Of a stretch of DNA of 64,000 nt, positions 27,022 to 37,867 are shown one piece after another. The DNA is from Pseudomonas sp. RIT-PI-r. Lineage in GTDB: Bacteria; Pseudomonadota; Gammaproteobacteria; Pseudomonadales; Pseudomonadaceae. Location of the stretch: NCBI RefSeq assembly GCF_001297015.1, contig NZ_LIGE01000037.1, forward strand, positions 186,001 through 250,000. The letters are read 5' to 3'. Made by a program: the position numbers and the translations under genes. The notes under the pieces were generated by a model, which did not search any database, was not told the origin of the DNA, and saw only the letters and a list, made by a program, of their open reading frames with translations. How positions within the stretch are numbered: the first letter of the stretch is position 1; every line of letters begins with the position of its first letter.

Positions 27022-27873
27022 ATGACGACTGCTTTACAGCAACCAACGCTCTCGAGCCAATGCATGGCCGAGTTTCTGGGCACTGCACTCCTGATCTTTT
27101 TCGGCACCGGTTGTGTCGCCGCGCTCAAGGTCGCGGGCGCCAGCTTCGGCCTGTGGGAAATCAGCATCATCTGGGGCGTCGGCGTCAGCATGGCGATCTA
27201 CCTCACCGCGGGCGTTTCCGGCGCGCACCTGAACCCGGCCGTGAGCATTGCACTGGCAATCTTCGCCGACTTCGAAAAGCGCAAACTGCCCTTCTATATC
27301 CTCTCGCAAATCGCTGGCGCGTTCTGCGGTGCGCTGTTGGTTTACACGCTTTACAGCAATCTGTTCTTCGATTACGAACAAACTCACCAAATGGTTCGCG
27401 GTTCGGCCGCCAGCCTTGAATTGGCCTCGGTATTCTCGACGTTCCCGAACCCGGTGCTGTCCACTGCTCAGGCTTTTCTGGTCGAGATGATCATCACCGC
27501 GATCCTGATGGGCGTGATTATGTCGCTGACCGACGACAACAACGGCCTGCCGAAAGGCCCGCTGGCGCCACTGCTGATCGGTTTGCTGATCGCTGTGATC
27601 GGCAGTTCGATGGGCCCGCTGACCGGTTTCGCGATGAACCCGGCGCGTGACTTCGGTCCGAAACTGATGACTTTCTTCACTGGCTGGGGTGAAATTTCCT
27701 TTACTGGCGGCCGTGATATTCCGTACTTCCTGATTCCGATTTTTGCACCGATTGTCGGTGCCTGCCTCGGCGCAGCCGGGTATCGCGGGCTCATCGCCCG
27801 TCACCTGACCGGCGCCACACCTGCTACAAAGGATGCAGAACCGGCCATTGACGGCAAACCAAGAACCTCTTGA
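27022..27873 (+). CDS. glpF: glycerol facilitator, MIP/aquaporin family (283 aa)
   Basis: Channel for glycerol entry across the inner membrane. Both half-helix signatures are intact: HLNPAVS near residue 71 and MNPARDFGP near 207. The six-helix MIP topology with an extended extracellular loop fits a glyceroporin rather than a water channel; the Asp after the second NPA (NPARD) is a glyceroporin hallmark. First gene of glpF-glpK. Likely regulated by GlpR and Hfq/Crc. Confidence 0.96.
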   Translation: MTTALQQPTLSSQCMAEFLGTALLIFFGTGCVAALKVAGASFGLWEISIIWGVGVSMAIYLTAGVSGAHLNPAVSIALAIFADFEKRKLPFYILSQIAGAFCGALLVYTLYSNLFFDYEQTHQMVRGSAASLELASVFSTFPNPVLSTAQAFLVEMIITAILMGVIMSLTDDNNGLPKGPLAPLLIGLLIAVIGSSMGPLTGFAMNPARDFGPKLMTFFTGWGEISFTGGRDIPYFLIPIFAPIVGACLGAAGYRGLIARHLTGATPATKDAEPAIDGKPRTS

Positions 27874-27950
27874 AACAGTCGGCGCAGGCTCCTGCCCAAT
27901 AGAGCCTGCGCCACGGCCCACTCTCCCTTATTTCGTCCAAGGCAATCGAC

Positions 27951-29453
<1,503 letters not shown>

Positions 29454-29548
29454 GCCAGTCTGAGGACGGACTAAAGCTGGAAACTGGTCGGGAGGAGATT
29501 CCTGCGGCATCATGGGCAAATTTTGCACGGCAGCCCAAAGGAAGCCCC

Positions 29549-30304
29549 ATGAATCTGCCTCCCCGTCAGCAGCAAATCCTCGAGCTGGTCCGCGAACGCG
29601 GCTATGTGAGCATCGAGGAAATGGCCACGCTGTTCGTTGTTACCCCGCAAACCATCCGCCGCGACATCAATCAGCTCGCGGAAGCCAATCTGCTGCGCCG
29701 TTACCATGGCGGCGCTGCCTATGATTCCAGCGTTGAAAACACCGCTTATGCAATGCGCGCCGACCAGATGCGCGATGAAAAACAACGCATCGGCGAAGCC
29801 ATCGCCGCGCAGATTCCCGATCACGCCTCGTTGTTCATCAACATTGGCACGACCACCGAATCGATTGCCCGCGCCCTGCTCAATCACAATCACCTGAAAA
29901 TCATCACCAATAACCTGCACGTGGCGTCGATGCTCAGTGCCAAGGATGATTTCGATGTGTTGCTGACCGGCGGCAATGTGCGTCGTGATGGCGGTGTTGT
30001 CGGTCAGGCCAGCGTGGATTTCATCAATCAGTTCAAAGTTGATTTCGCCCTGGTCGGGATCAGCGGCATTGATGAAGACGGCAGCCTGCTGGATTTCGAT
30101 TATCAGGAAGTACGGGTTTCCCAGGCGATCATTGCCAATGCACGGCAGGTGATTCTGGCGGCGGACTCGAGCAAGTTCGGGCGTAACGCGATGATTCGCC
30201 TGGGGCCGATCAGCCTGATCGATTGCCTGGTGACCGATCAGCAGCCGGTGCCGGCGTTGGCGCAGTTGTTGAGTCAGCACAAGATTCGGTTGGAAGTCGT
30301 TTAA
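29549..30304 (+). CDS. glpR: glycerol-3-phosphate regulon repressor GlpR, DeoR family (251 aa)
   Basis: Repressor released by glycerol 3-phosphate. The DeoR winged HTH occupies residues ~5-60 (PRQQQILELVRERGYVSIEEMA). The sugar-phosphate-binding DeoRC domain covers ~75-235 with the FINIGTTTESIARAL, LLTGGNVRRDGG and DSSKFGRNA motifs. GGAAG stands upstream of the ATG. It sits between glpK and glpD, so the regulator lies inside its own regulon. Confidence 0.95.
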   Translation: MNLPPRQQQILELVRERGYVSIEEMATLFVVTPQTIRRDINQLAEANLLRRYHGGAAYDSSVENTAYAMRADQMRDEKQRIGEAIAAQIPDHASLFINIGTTTESIARALLNHNHLKIITNNLHVASMLSAKDDFDVLLTGGNVRRDGGVVGQASVDFINQFKVDFALVGISGIDEDGSLLDFDYQEVRVSQAIIANARQVILAADSSKFGRNAMIRLGPISLIDCLVTDQQPVPALAQLLSQHKIRLEVV

Positions 30305-30319
30305 CCCCCCCCCAAGATC

Positions 30320-30422
30320 AAAAGATCGTCCGATCGCGGCCCGAGCCTTCGACAGCTCCTACAGGTTACGTGAACCCATGTAGGAGCTGCCGAAGGCTCG
30401 GGCCGCGATCGGACGATCTTTT
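30320..30422. repeat. long REP inverted repeat between glpR and glpD
   Basis: Arms of about 44 bases: the left starts AAAAGATCGTCCGATCGCGG (30320), and the right (30379-30422) is its near-perfect complement. Same TAGGAGCTGCCGAAGG family as at 4655, but extended. Confidence 0.88.
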
Positions 30423-30526
30423 CGCTTTCAATGTTCGTATTTTTTCCTTTCCCTGCCCTTCGATGAGTTTTTTCAATCGAACGTGACTGGCTGCGCGCGT
30501 CTTTATGGGCTACCATTTTCGCAAAT

Positions 30527-30540
30527 GAACATTAATGTTC
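30527..30540. promoter_or_regulatory. putative GlpR operator of glpD
   Basis: Perfect 14-bp palindrome GAACATTAATGTTC, 41 bp before the glpD start. It contains the inverted ATGTTC/GAACAT halves of the E. coli GlpR consensus (WATGTTCGWTAWCGAACATW). Inference from motif and context. Confidence 0.6.
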
Positions 30541-30581
30541 GATTTCCAATATAGAAAATCAAAAGAACCCGAGGCCAGCCG

Positions 30582-32123
30582 ATGTCCACCTCTACCTTGC
30601 GTACGCCCCCAATCTCCGAGATCTACGACGTCGCCGTTATCGGCGGCGGGATCAATGGCGTGGGGATCGCAGCGGATGCCGCCGGTCGCGGACTTTCGGT
30701 GTTCCTTTGCGAAAAGGACGACCTCGCCAGCCACACTTCGTCGGCCAGCAGCAAGCTGATCCACGGTGGTCTGCGCTACCTCGAACATTACGAATTCCGT
30801 CTGGTGCGTGAAGCGCTGGCCGAGCGCGAAGTGCTGCTGGCCAAGGCCCCGCATATCGTCAAACCGATGCGCTTCGTACTGCCGCACCGTCCGCACCTGC
30901 GCCCGGCGTGGATGATCCGCGCGGGCCTGTTCCTCTATGACAACCTCGGCAAGCGCGAAAAACTGCCTGGTTCGAAAAGCCTCAAGTTCGGCGCCGACAG
31001 CGCACTGAAAAGTGAAATCAAGAAAGGCTTCGAATACTCCGACTGCTGGGTCGACGACGCCCGCCTCGTGGTACTCAACGCCATGGCCGCCCGCGAAAAA
31101 GGCGCCCACGTGCACACCCAGACTCGCTGCGTCAGCGCCCGCCGTGCCAAGGGCCTGTGGCACCTGAACCTGGAACGTGCCGACGGCAGCCTGTTTTCGA
31201 TCACCGCCAAAGCGCTGGTGAACGCCGCCGGCCCGTGGGTCGCCAAGTTCATTCGTGACGACCTGAAGATGGAATCGCCGTACGGCATCCGCCTGATCCA
31301 GGGCAGCCACATCATCGTGCCGAAACTGTACGAAGGTGATCACGCGCACATCCTGCAAAACGAAGATCAGCGCATCGTCTTCACCATTCCGTACCTAAAC
31401 AACCACTTCACCCTGATCGGCACCACCGACCGTGAGTACACCGGTGACCCTGCGAAAGTGGCAATCACCGACGGCGAAACCGATTACCTGCTGAAAGTGG
31501 TCAACGCCCACTTCAAGAAGCAAATCAGCCGCGACGACATCCAGCACAGCTACTCAGGCGTACGTCCGCTGTGCAACGACGAGTCCGATAACCCGTCGGC
31601 GGTCACCCGCGATTACACCCTGGCCTTGTCGGGCAACAGCGAAGAAGCGCCACTGCTGTCGGTGTTCGGCGGCAAGCTGACCACCTACCGCAAACTCGCC
31701 GAGTCGGCGATGGCGCAACTGATGCCGTTCTTCACCCAGATGCGCCCGAGCTGGACCGCCACGGCCACCTTGCCCGGCGGTGAAGACATGACCACGCCAC
31801 AAGCCTTGAGCGCGCTGATTCGCGACAAGTTTGACTTCGTGCCGACCGAGATATCCCGTCGCTGGGCTACCACCTACGGCAGCCGCACCTGGCGCATGCT
31901 CGAAGGCGTGGAAAGCCTCGCGGACATGGGCGAGCACATTGGCGGTGGGCTCTACACCCGTGAAGTCGATTACCTGTGCAGCGAAGAGTGGGCGACCACG
32001 GCGCATGACATTCTGTGGCGTCGCAGCAAACTCGGTCTGTTCACCACTCCGGCGGAGCAGGAGAAGCTTGCGGCGTATCTGGGTAAAGTTGAGCAGAACC
32101 GTAGCAAGATTGAAGCGGCGTGA
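30582..32123 (+). CDS. glpD: aerobic glycerol-3-phosphate dehydrogenase (513 aa)
   Basis: Membrane-associated FAD enzyme oxidising glycerol 3-phosphate to dihydroxyacetone phosphate. The N-terminal FAD motif DVAVIGGGINGVGIA is near residue 16, and ASSKLIHGGLRYLEHY follows near 51. The GDP-binding type and C-terminal domain are complete. GAGG lies seven bases before the ATG. Completes the glpFK-R-D set and ends at a strong terminator. Confidence 0.97.
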   Translation: MSTSTLRTPPISEIYDVAVIGGGINGVGIAADAAGRGLSVFLCEKDDLASHTSSASSKLIHGGLRYLEHYEFRLVREALAEREVLLAKAPHIVKPMRFVLPHRPHLRPAWMIRAGLFLYDNLGKREKLPGSKSLKFGADSALKSEIKKGFEYSDCWVDDARLVVLNAMAAREKGAHVHTQTRCVSARRAKGLWHLNLERADGSLFSITAKALVNAAGPWVAKFIRDDLKMESPYGIRLIQGSHIIVPKLYEGDHAHILQNEDQRIVFTIPYLNNHFTLIGTTDREYTGDPAKVAITDGETDYLLKVVNAHFKKQISRDDIQHSYSGVRPLCNDESDNPSAVTRDYTLALSGNSEEAPLLSVFGGKLTTYRKLAESAMAQLMPFFTQMRPSWTATATLPGGEDMTTPQALSALIRDKFDFVPTEISRRWATTYGSRTWRMLEGVESLADMGEHIGGGLYTREVDYLCSEEWATTAHDILWRRSKLGLFTTPAEQEKLAAYLGKVEQNRSKIEAA

Positions 32124-32147
32124 TTTGAACATTGGTTAAACAAAAAG

Positions 32148-32178
32148 CCCCTGAATCGTAAGGTTCAGGGGTTTTTTT
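32148..32178 (+). terminator. glpD terminator
   Basis: CCCCTGAA / TTCAGGGG stem with a seven-T run, 25 bp after the glpD stop. Confidence 0.93.
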
Positions 32179-32202
32179 GTTTGCCTGACACACCGCTACC
32201 CC

Positions 32203-32292
32203 TGTAGGAGTGAGCCTGCTCGCGATGGCGGTGTGTCAATCAACATACCTGGCGCCTGACACACCGCTATCGCGAGCAGGCTCACTCCTACA
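32203..32292. repeat. REP inverted repeat, TGTAGGAGTGAGCC family
   Basis: Near-perfect arms beginning TGTAGGAGTGAGCCTGCTCG at 32203 and ending with its complement at 32292, with TGACACACCGC at the inner edge. Same family as 3388-3477. Confidence 0.88.
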
Positions 32293-32300
32293 AAACCTCG

Positions 32301-32345
32301 TTCGGTTTTCCGAACGAGACTCCCCGGTCAATTCGGTAAACCGGA
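32301..32345. promoter_or_regulatory. two AauR upstream activating sites
   Basis: TTCGGTTTTCCGAA (32301-32314) matches the inverted repeat TTCGGNNNNCCGAA reported for AauR of P. putida (from memory). TTCGGTAAACCGGA (32332-32345) is a one-mismatch copy. Spacing of about 31 bp puts both on similar faces of the helix, and they lie 77-121 bp upstream of a sigma-54 promoter. Confidence 0.75.
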
Positions 32346-32421
32346 TCACTCCCCACAAAAAAATCCGCCACAAAACTTTAATATCCTTATAAATCATAAC
32401 TTTAAGCATTCGAGACTGGTC

Positions 32422-32437
32422 TGGCACGACTCATGCT
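32422..32437 (+). promoter_or_regulatory. sigma-54 promoter of gltI
   Basis: TGGCACGACTCATGCT carries the GG/GC pair of TGGCAC-N5-TTGCW, with one mismatch, upstream of gltI. With the AauR sites it fits activation by a NtrC-type regulator. Confidence 0.75.
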
Positions 32438-32552
32438 CTACACTCTCTCGACGAATGCCTGTTGTGCCAACACTTCAGGAGCCGTCAGGCATTCGAAGCA
32501 CAAAAGGGCCGACGAACTGGCTCCATAAAAAAAACAATTCGAGGAAAATTTG

Positions 32553-33479
32553 ATGCGCATCGTTCCCCATATCCTGGGCGCAGCCATTGCGGCCGCTCTG
32601 ATCAGCACGCCAGTTTTCGCCGCCGAACTCACCGGCACCCTGAAGAAAATCAACGATTCGGGCACCATCACGCTCGCTCACCGCGACAGCTCCATTCCGT
32701 TTTCCTACATTGCCGATGCTTCCGGCAAGCCAGTGGGCTACTCCCACGACATTCAAGTGGCCATCGTTGAAGCCCTGAAAAAAGACCTGAACAAGCCCGA
32801 TCTGCAGGTCAAATACAACCTGGTGACCTCGCAAACCCGTATCCCGCTGATCCAGAACGGCACCGCGGACATCGAGTGTGGCTCGACCACCAACAACGCC
32901 GAACGCGCCCAGCAAGTCGACTTTACCGTCAACATCTTCGAAATCGGCACCCGTCTGCTGGTCAAGAAAGACAAGGAAGGCAAGCCGTCCTACGCTGACT
33001 TCGCTGACCTGAAAGGCAAAAACGTCGTGACCACCGCGGGCACCACGTCCGAGCGCATCATCAAAGCGATGAACGCCGATAAGCAGATGGGCATGAACAT
33101 CATCTCCGCCAAAGACCACGGCGAATCCTTCAACATGCTGGAAAGCGGCCGCGCCGTTGCCTTCATGATGGACGACGCCCTGCTGGCCGGCGAAGAAGCC
33201 AAGGCCAAGAAGCCGGCTGACTGGATCATCACCGGTACGCCGCAGTCGTTCGAAGCCTACGCATGCATGGTTCGCAAAGATGACCCGGCCTTCAAGAAAG
33301 CTGTCGATGACGCCATCGTTGCGCTGTACAAGTCCGGCGAGATCAACAAGATCTACAGCAAGTGGTTCGAGAGCCCGATTCCACCAAAAGGCCTGAACCT
33401 GAACTTCCCGATGAGCGACAAGGTAAAAGATCTGATCGCCAACCCGAGCGACAAGCCGGCGCCTGACGTAAAAATCTGA
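32553..33479 (+). CDS. gltI: glutamate/aspartate ABC transporter substrate-binding protein (308 aa)
   Basis: Periplasmic receptor for acidic amino acids. A signal peptide (residues ~1-24, AAIAAALISTPVFA) precedes a SBP_bac_3 domain with the HRDSSIPFSY start and CGSTTNNAERAQQVDFTV, a signature of the GltI group. ATG at 32553 is preferred over the TTG one codon upstream, with GAGG at good distance. An A-rich stretch AAAAAAAACAA just before the ribosome site could be a Hfq/Crc site. First gene of gltIJKL. Confidence 0.95.
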   Translation: MRIVPHILGAAIAAALISTPVFAAELTGTLKKINDSGTITLAHRDSSIPFSYIADASGKPVGYSHDIQVAIVEALKKDLNKPDLQVKYNLVTSQTRIPLIQNGTADIECGSTTNNAERAQQVDFTVNIFEIGTRLLVKKDKEGKPSYADFADLKGKNVVTTAGTTSERIIKAMNADKQMGMNIISAKDHGESFNMLESGRAVAFMMDDALLAGEEAKAKKPADWIITGTPQSFEAYACMVRKDDPAFKKAVDDAIVALYKSGEINKIYSKWFESPIPPKGLNLNFPMSDKVKDLIANPSDKPAPDVKI

Positions 33480-33497
33480 TTCCTGACTAACCTTATT

Positions 33498-33524
33498 GCC
33501 TGAGGGAGCCACTCTCCCTCAGGC
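33498..33524 (+). terminator. intercistronic hairpin after gltI
   Basis: Perfect stem GCCTGAGGGAG / CTCCCTCAGGC with a five-base loop and no long T run. It probably stabilises gltI mRNA or attenuates, giving more receptor than membrane subunits. Confidence 0.7.
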
Positions 33525-33672
33525 GTCTGTTACTACCTGCGGGCTGTACTGTGGAACACTCGACCTGGCGGTTTTCGAGCCGATCGCGTGTGCCTGACGT
33601 TCAACGTCAGGCGGGAAAGGATCTTCCCCAAGCGGGTGCTTGTACATCGATCGATCTCGAGGGGAGCCCCTA

Positions 33673-34419
33673 ATGAATTACAACTGGGACTGGGGCGTGT
33701 TCTTCAAGTCCACCGGCGTCGGCAGCGAGACCTATCTCGACTGGTACGTCTCCGGTTTGGGCTGGACCATTGCCATTGCCATCGTGGCATGGATCATCGC
33801 CTTGCTGCTGGGCTCCATTCTGGGGGTCATGCGCACGGTGCCAAACCGTATCGTATCGGGCATCGCGACCTGCTACGTGGAACTGTTTCGCAACGTGCCG
33901 CTGCTGGTTCAGCTGTTCATCTGGTACTTCCTGGTACCCGACCTGCTGCCGCAGAACCTGCAGGACTGGTACAAACAGGATCTCAACCCGACCACCTCGG
34001 CTTACCTGAGCGTTGTCGTGTGCCTGGGCCTGTTCACCGCTGCCCGTGTCTGCGAGCAAGTGCGTACCGGTATTCAGGCGCTGCCACGCGGCCAGGAATC
34101 CGCCGCTCGCGCCATGGGTTTCAAGCTGCCGCAGATCTACTGGAACGTGCTGCTGCCTCAGGCCTACCGCATCATCATTCCGCCGCTTACCTCGGAATTC
34201 CTCAACGTCTTCAAGAACTCCTCCGTGGCGTCCCTGATCGGCCTGATGGAACTGCTCGCGCAAACCAAACAGACCGCCGAATTCTCGGCCAACCTGTTTG
34301 AAGCCTTCACCCTGGCCACGCTGATCTACTTCACCCTGAACATGAGCCTGATGCTGCTGATGCGCATGGTCGAGAAGAAAGTTGCGGTGCCCGGCCTGAT
34401 CTCCGTGGGGGGTAAATAA
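33673..34419 (+). CDS. gltJ: glutamate/aspartate ABC transporter permease GltJ (248 aa)
   Basis: Inner-membrane subunit of the polar amino acid uptake type. About five hydrophobic segments and the EAA loop region EQVRTGIQALPRGQESAARAMG that contacts the ATPase. ATG at 33673 gives the start MNYNWDWGVFF. The stop and the gltK start overlap by one base (TAATG). Confidence 0.95.
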   Translation: MNYNWDWGVFFKSTGVGSETYLDWYVSGLGWTIAIAIVAWIIALLLGSILGVMRTVPNRIVSGIATCYVELFRNVPLLVQLFIWYFLVPDLLPQNLQDWYKQDLNPTTSAYLSVVVCLGLFTAARVCEQVRTGIQALPRGQESAARAMGFKLPQIYWNVLLPQAYRIIIPPLTSEFLNVFKNSSVASLIGLMELLAQTKQTAEFSANLFEAFTLATLIYFTLNMSLMLLMRMVEKKVAVPGLISVGGK

Positions 34420-35090
34420 TGGACTTCGATTTCAGCGGCATCATCCCCGCTATCCCGGGCCTGTGGAACGGCATGGTCATGACCTTGCAGTTGATGGTCA
34501 TGGGCGTGGTCGGCGGCATCGTACTAGGGACGATCCTCGCGCTGATGCGCCTGTCGTCGAGCAAACTGCTGTCGCGCGTGGCCGGCGCTTATGTGAACTA
34601 CTTCCGCTCGATCCCGCTGCTGCTGGTGATCACCTGGTTCTACCTGGCGGTGCCGTTCGTGCTGCGCTGGATCACCGGTGAAGACACGCCGATCGGTGCG
34701 TTCACCTCCTGCGTCGTGGCGTTCATGATGTTCGAAGCCGCGTACTTCTGCGAAATTGTCCGGGCCGGTGTGCAGTCGATCCCCAAAGGCCAGATGGCCG
34801 CAGCACAAGCGATGGGCATGACCTATGGCCAGACCATGCGTCTGATCATCCTGCCCCAGGCGTTCCGCAAGATGACCCCGTTGCTGCTGCAACAGTCGAT
34901 CATCCTGTTCCAGGACACCTCGCTGGTCTACACCGTGGGCCTGGTGGACTTCCTCAACTCCGCCCGCTCCAGCGGCGACATCATCGGTCGTTCCAACGAG
35001 TTCCTGATCTTCGCCGGTGTCGTCTACTTCATCATCAGCTTTTCCGCCTCGCTGCTGGTCAAGCGTCTGCAAAAAAGGTTTGCCGTATGA
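34419..35090 (+). CDS. gltK: glutamate/aspartate ABC transporter permease GltK (223 aa)
   Basis: Second permease subunit, with EIVRAGVQSIPKGQMAAAQAMG as its EAA loop and five predicted membrane helices. It starts at the gltJ stop and overlaps gltL by four bases (ATGA), so translation of J, K and L is coupled. Confidence 0.95.
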   Translation: MDFDFSGIIPAIPGLWNGMVMTLQLMVMGVVGGIVLGTILALMRLSSSKLLSRVAGAYVNYFRSIPLLLVITWFYLAVPFVLRWITGEDTPIGAFTSCVVAFMMFEAAYFCEIVRAGVQSIPKGQMAAAQAMGMTYGQTMRLIILPQAFRKMTPLLLQQSIILFQDTSLVYTVGLVDFLNSARSSGDIIGRSNEFLIFAGVVYFIISFSASLLVKRLQKRFAV

Positions 35091-35821
35091 TCTCTATCAA
35101 GAACATCAACAAGTGGTATGGCGACTTCCAGGTGCTGACTGATTGCAGCACCGAGGTCAAAAAAGGCGAAGTGATCGTGGTCTGCGGCCCGTCGGGTTCC
35201 GGCAAATCGACCCTGATCAAATGCGTCAACGCGCTGGAGCCGTTCCAGAAAGGCGACATCGTCGTCGACGGCACCTCGATTGCCGATTCGAAAACCAACC
35301 TGCCGAAACTGCGTTCGCGCGTCGGCATGGTGTTCCAGCATTTCGAACTGTTCCCGCACCTGACCATCACCGAAAACCTGACCATCGCGCAGATCAAGGT
35401 GTTGGGCCGCAGCAAGGAAGAGGCGACCAAGAAAGGTCTGCAACTGCTCGAACGCGTTGGCCTGTCGGCGCACGCCCACAAGCACCCGGGGCAACTGTCC
35501 GGTGGCCAGCAACAGCGTGTGGCGATTGCCCGCGCGCTGGCGATGGACCCGATCGTCATGCTGTTCGACGAACCGACCTCGGCGCTCGACCCGGAAATGG
35601 TCAACGAAGTGCTCGACGTGATGGTGCAACTGGCCCACGAAGGCATGACCATGATGTGCGTGACCCACGAAATGGGCTTCGCCCGTAAAGTAGCGGACCG
35701 GGTGATCTTCATGGACGCCGGCAAGATCATCGAGGACTGCCCGAAAGAGGAATTCTTCGGCGACATCAGCGCCCGCTCCGAACGCGCGCAACACTTCCTC
35801 GAGAAAATCCTGCAGCACTAA
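35087..35821 (+). CDS. gltL: glutamate/aspartate ABC transporter ATPase GltL (244 aa)
   Basis: Energises GltIJK uptake. Walker A GPSGSGKST near residue 35, Q-loop, signature LSGGQQQRVAIARAL near 136 and Walker B VMLFDEPTSALDPE near 157 are all intact, together with the H-loop VTHEMGFA. Standard length for the polar amino acid ATPase family. Last gene of the transporter operon. Confidence 0.96.
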   Translation: MISIKNINKWYGDFQVLTDCSTEVKKGEVIVVCGPSGSGKSTLIKCVNALEPFQKGDIVVDGTSIADSKTNLPKLRSRVGMVFQHFELFPHLTITENLTIAQIKVLGRSKEEATKKGLQLLERVGLSAHAHKHPGQLSGGQQQRVAIARALAMDPIVMLFDEPTSALDPEMVNEVLDVMVQLAHEGMTMMCVTHEMGFARKVADRVIFMDAGKIIEDCPKEEFFGDISARSERAQHFLEKILQH

Positions 35822-35840
35822 AAGCAACACCGCCTCCCCT

Positions 35841-35919
35841 TGTAGGAGCTGCCGCAGGCTGCGATCTTTTGATCTTTAGAAACAAAGTCAAAAGATCGCA
35901 GCCTGCGGCAGCTCCTACA
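35841..35919. repeat. REP inverted repeat, TGTAGGAGCTGCCGC family
   Basis: Arms TGTAGGAGCTGCCGCAGGCT at 35841 and the complement ending at 35919, with GATC-rich inner part, between gltL and aauS. Confidence 0.87.
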
Positions 35920-35965
35920 GGGGATTGGTGAAGTTTGTTGTGGTGGTTGACCCAAGGCATCTGTG

Positions 35966-37867
35966 ATGAAATGCGACCCCAATCTCTATCGCGCAGCGCC
36001 GCCATCACTTGCCGTGAAGCCCCGTCTGATTCGTCATCTGTTCCTGCCGCCACTGATCATCGCCCTGATGATCGGCCTGGGTTTCATCGGCTTCTGGACC
36101 AGTGAACATTTCGGCATCCGCAGCCTCGGCGAGAACGGCCAGCGTCAACTGGAACTGCACGCCCGCGCGGTCGAAAGCGAGATCAGCAAATACACCTACC
36201 TGCCCAGCCTGCTGGAACTCGAAACCAGTGTTTCGCAGCTGCTGGCCGACCCGACCCCGGAGTACCGGGAAACGGTCAACGCTTACCTCGAAGGCCTGAA
36301 CCGGCGCAGCCGCAGTCGGGCCATCTACGTGATGGACACCACCGGCCGCGTCATGGCCACCAGCAACTGGCGCGATGTCGACAGCTACCTCGGCGAAGAC
36401 CTGTCCTTTCGCGCCTATTTCCAGAAAGCCGTACGCGGCGAACCCGGGCGTTTCTACGGCATCGGCAGCACCAACGGTGAACCCGGTTACTACCTCGCCC
36501 ATGGCCTCGAAGAACACGGCAAGATCATCGGCGTCGCCGTGGTCAAAGTGCGCCTTGAGGCCATGGAAGAACGCTGGCAGCGGGCGCGTCTGGAAGCGTT
36601 TGTCAGCGATGAAAACGGCATCATCATTCTCTCCAGCGATCCGGCCCGGCGCCTGAAAGCGGTTATTCCCCTGAGTGAAGCCACCAAGGAAAAACTCGCC
36701 CGCAGCCTGCAGTATTACTGGTTCCCGCTCAACGAACTGCAACCGCTGGCTCGCGAAACCCTGTCCGAAGGCGTGGAGAAACTCACTTTCCCGGCCAACA
36801 GTGAAGTGCAGTCAGGCGAGGACGACATCAGCTATCTGGCGCAAACCCGACCGCTGAGTGACACGCCGTGGAATTTCACCCTGCTCACGCCCCTTCAGGA
36901 TCTGCGTCGCGAAGCGATCAACCAAGGCATTCTCGTCGCTGTAGCGTTTGCCTTGGTCGCCTTCCTGCTGATCGCCTGGAACGAGCGGCGCAAGGTCATC
37001 GCCACCCGCCTCGCCGCCCGCGAAGCCCTGCAGGAAGCCAACAATCAGCTGGAGCGTCGGATTACCGAACGCACCACCGACCTGCGCGCCAGCAACGAGC
37101 GGTTGAAGAGCCAGATCCGCGAACGCCGCCAGGCCGAGGAGACCTTGCGCCGCGCGCAGGATGAGTTGGTGCAGGCCGGCAAACTCGCGGCCATCGGCCA
37201 GATGTCGACCAGCATTGCCCACGAACTGAATCAGCCGCTGGCGGCGATGCGCACGCTCTCCGGCAACACCGTACGCTTCCTCGAACGCGGTCAGCTCGAT
37301 GTCGCCAGCACCAACCTGAACACCATCAACGACCTGATCGACCGCATGGGCCGCATCACCGCCAGCCTGCGTTCGTTCGCCCGACGCGGCGACAATCAGG
37401 GTCAGGCCAGCCTCGGCAAAGCGGTCGATGCCGCCTTGCAAGTGCTCGGTGCCCGGGTGGAAACCTCGGCGCTGAACGTGCATCGGCAGTTCATCGACGT
37501 GCAAGTGCAGATCGACCAGACCCGCCTCGAACAGATTCTGGTCAACCTGATCGGCAATGCCCTCGACGCCATGCAGGCGCAACCACAACCCGAACTGTGG
37601 CTCGACGGCGAGGAGTTCAACGGCAAGTAGCGCCTGCGGGTTCGCGACACCGGCCCCGGCAGCGATGCCGAAGCGCGCAAGCATCTGTTCGAGCCATTCT
37701 TCACCACCAAGCCTGGCGAACAGGGCCTGGGCCTGGGCCTGACCCTTTCCGCCAGCCTCGCGGCCGCCACCGGCGGACACCTGGGTGTTGACCCCCCGGC
37801 CCGCGGTGGCACCGCCTTCGTCCTCAGTTTACCGTTGGTAAGCCCTACACCGGCCGAGCCAATATGA
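35966..37867 (+). pseudogene. aauS: sensor kinase AauS, interrupted by an in-frame TAG
   Basis: DctB-like histidine kinase for acidic amino acids. TM1 is at ~20-45, a periplasmic Cache-type sensor at ~50-310, TM2 at ~314-336, a coiled coil, and an H-box with phospho-acceptor H419 (SIAHELNQP). The N box NLIGNALDAM follows, then TAG at 37628-37630. Beyond it the same frame continues for 78 codons through the G1 box DTGPG, the F box FEPFFTTK and GLGLGL to a TGA overlapping aauR. One base change (probably TGG to TAG) or a sequencing error explains this. The truncated 554-aa product would lack ATP-binding boxes. GTG at 35963 is an alternative start. Confidence 0.85.

Noticed and set aside
36000..37630. 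Annotating aauS as an intact 554-aa kinase
   Set aside because: The same frame continues past the TAG through all remaining ATPase boxes, so the short frame is a truncated gene.
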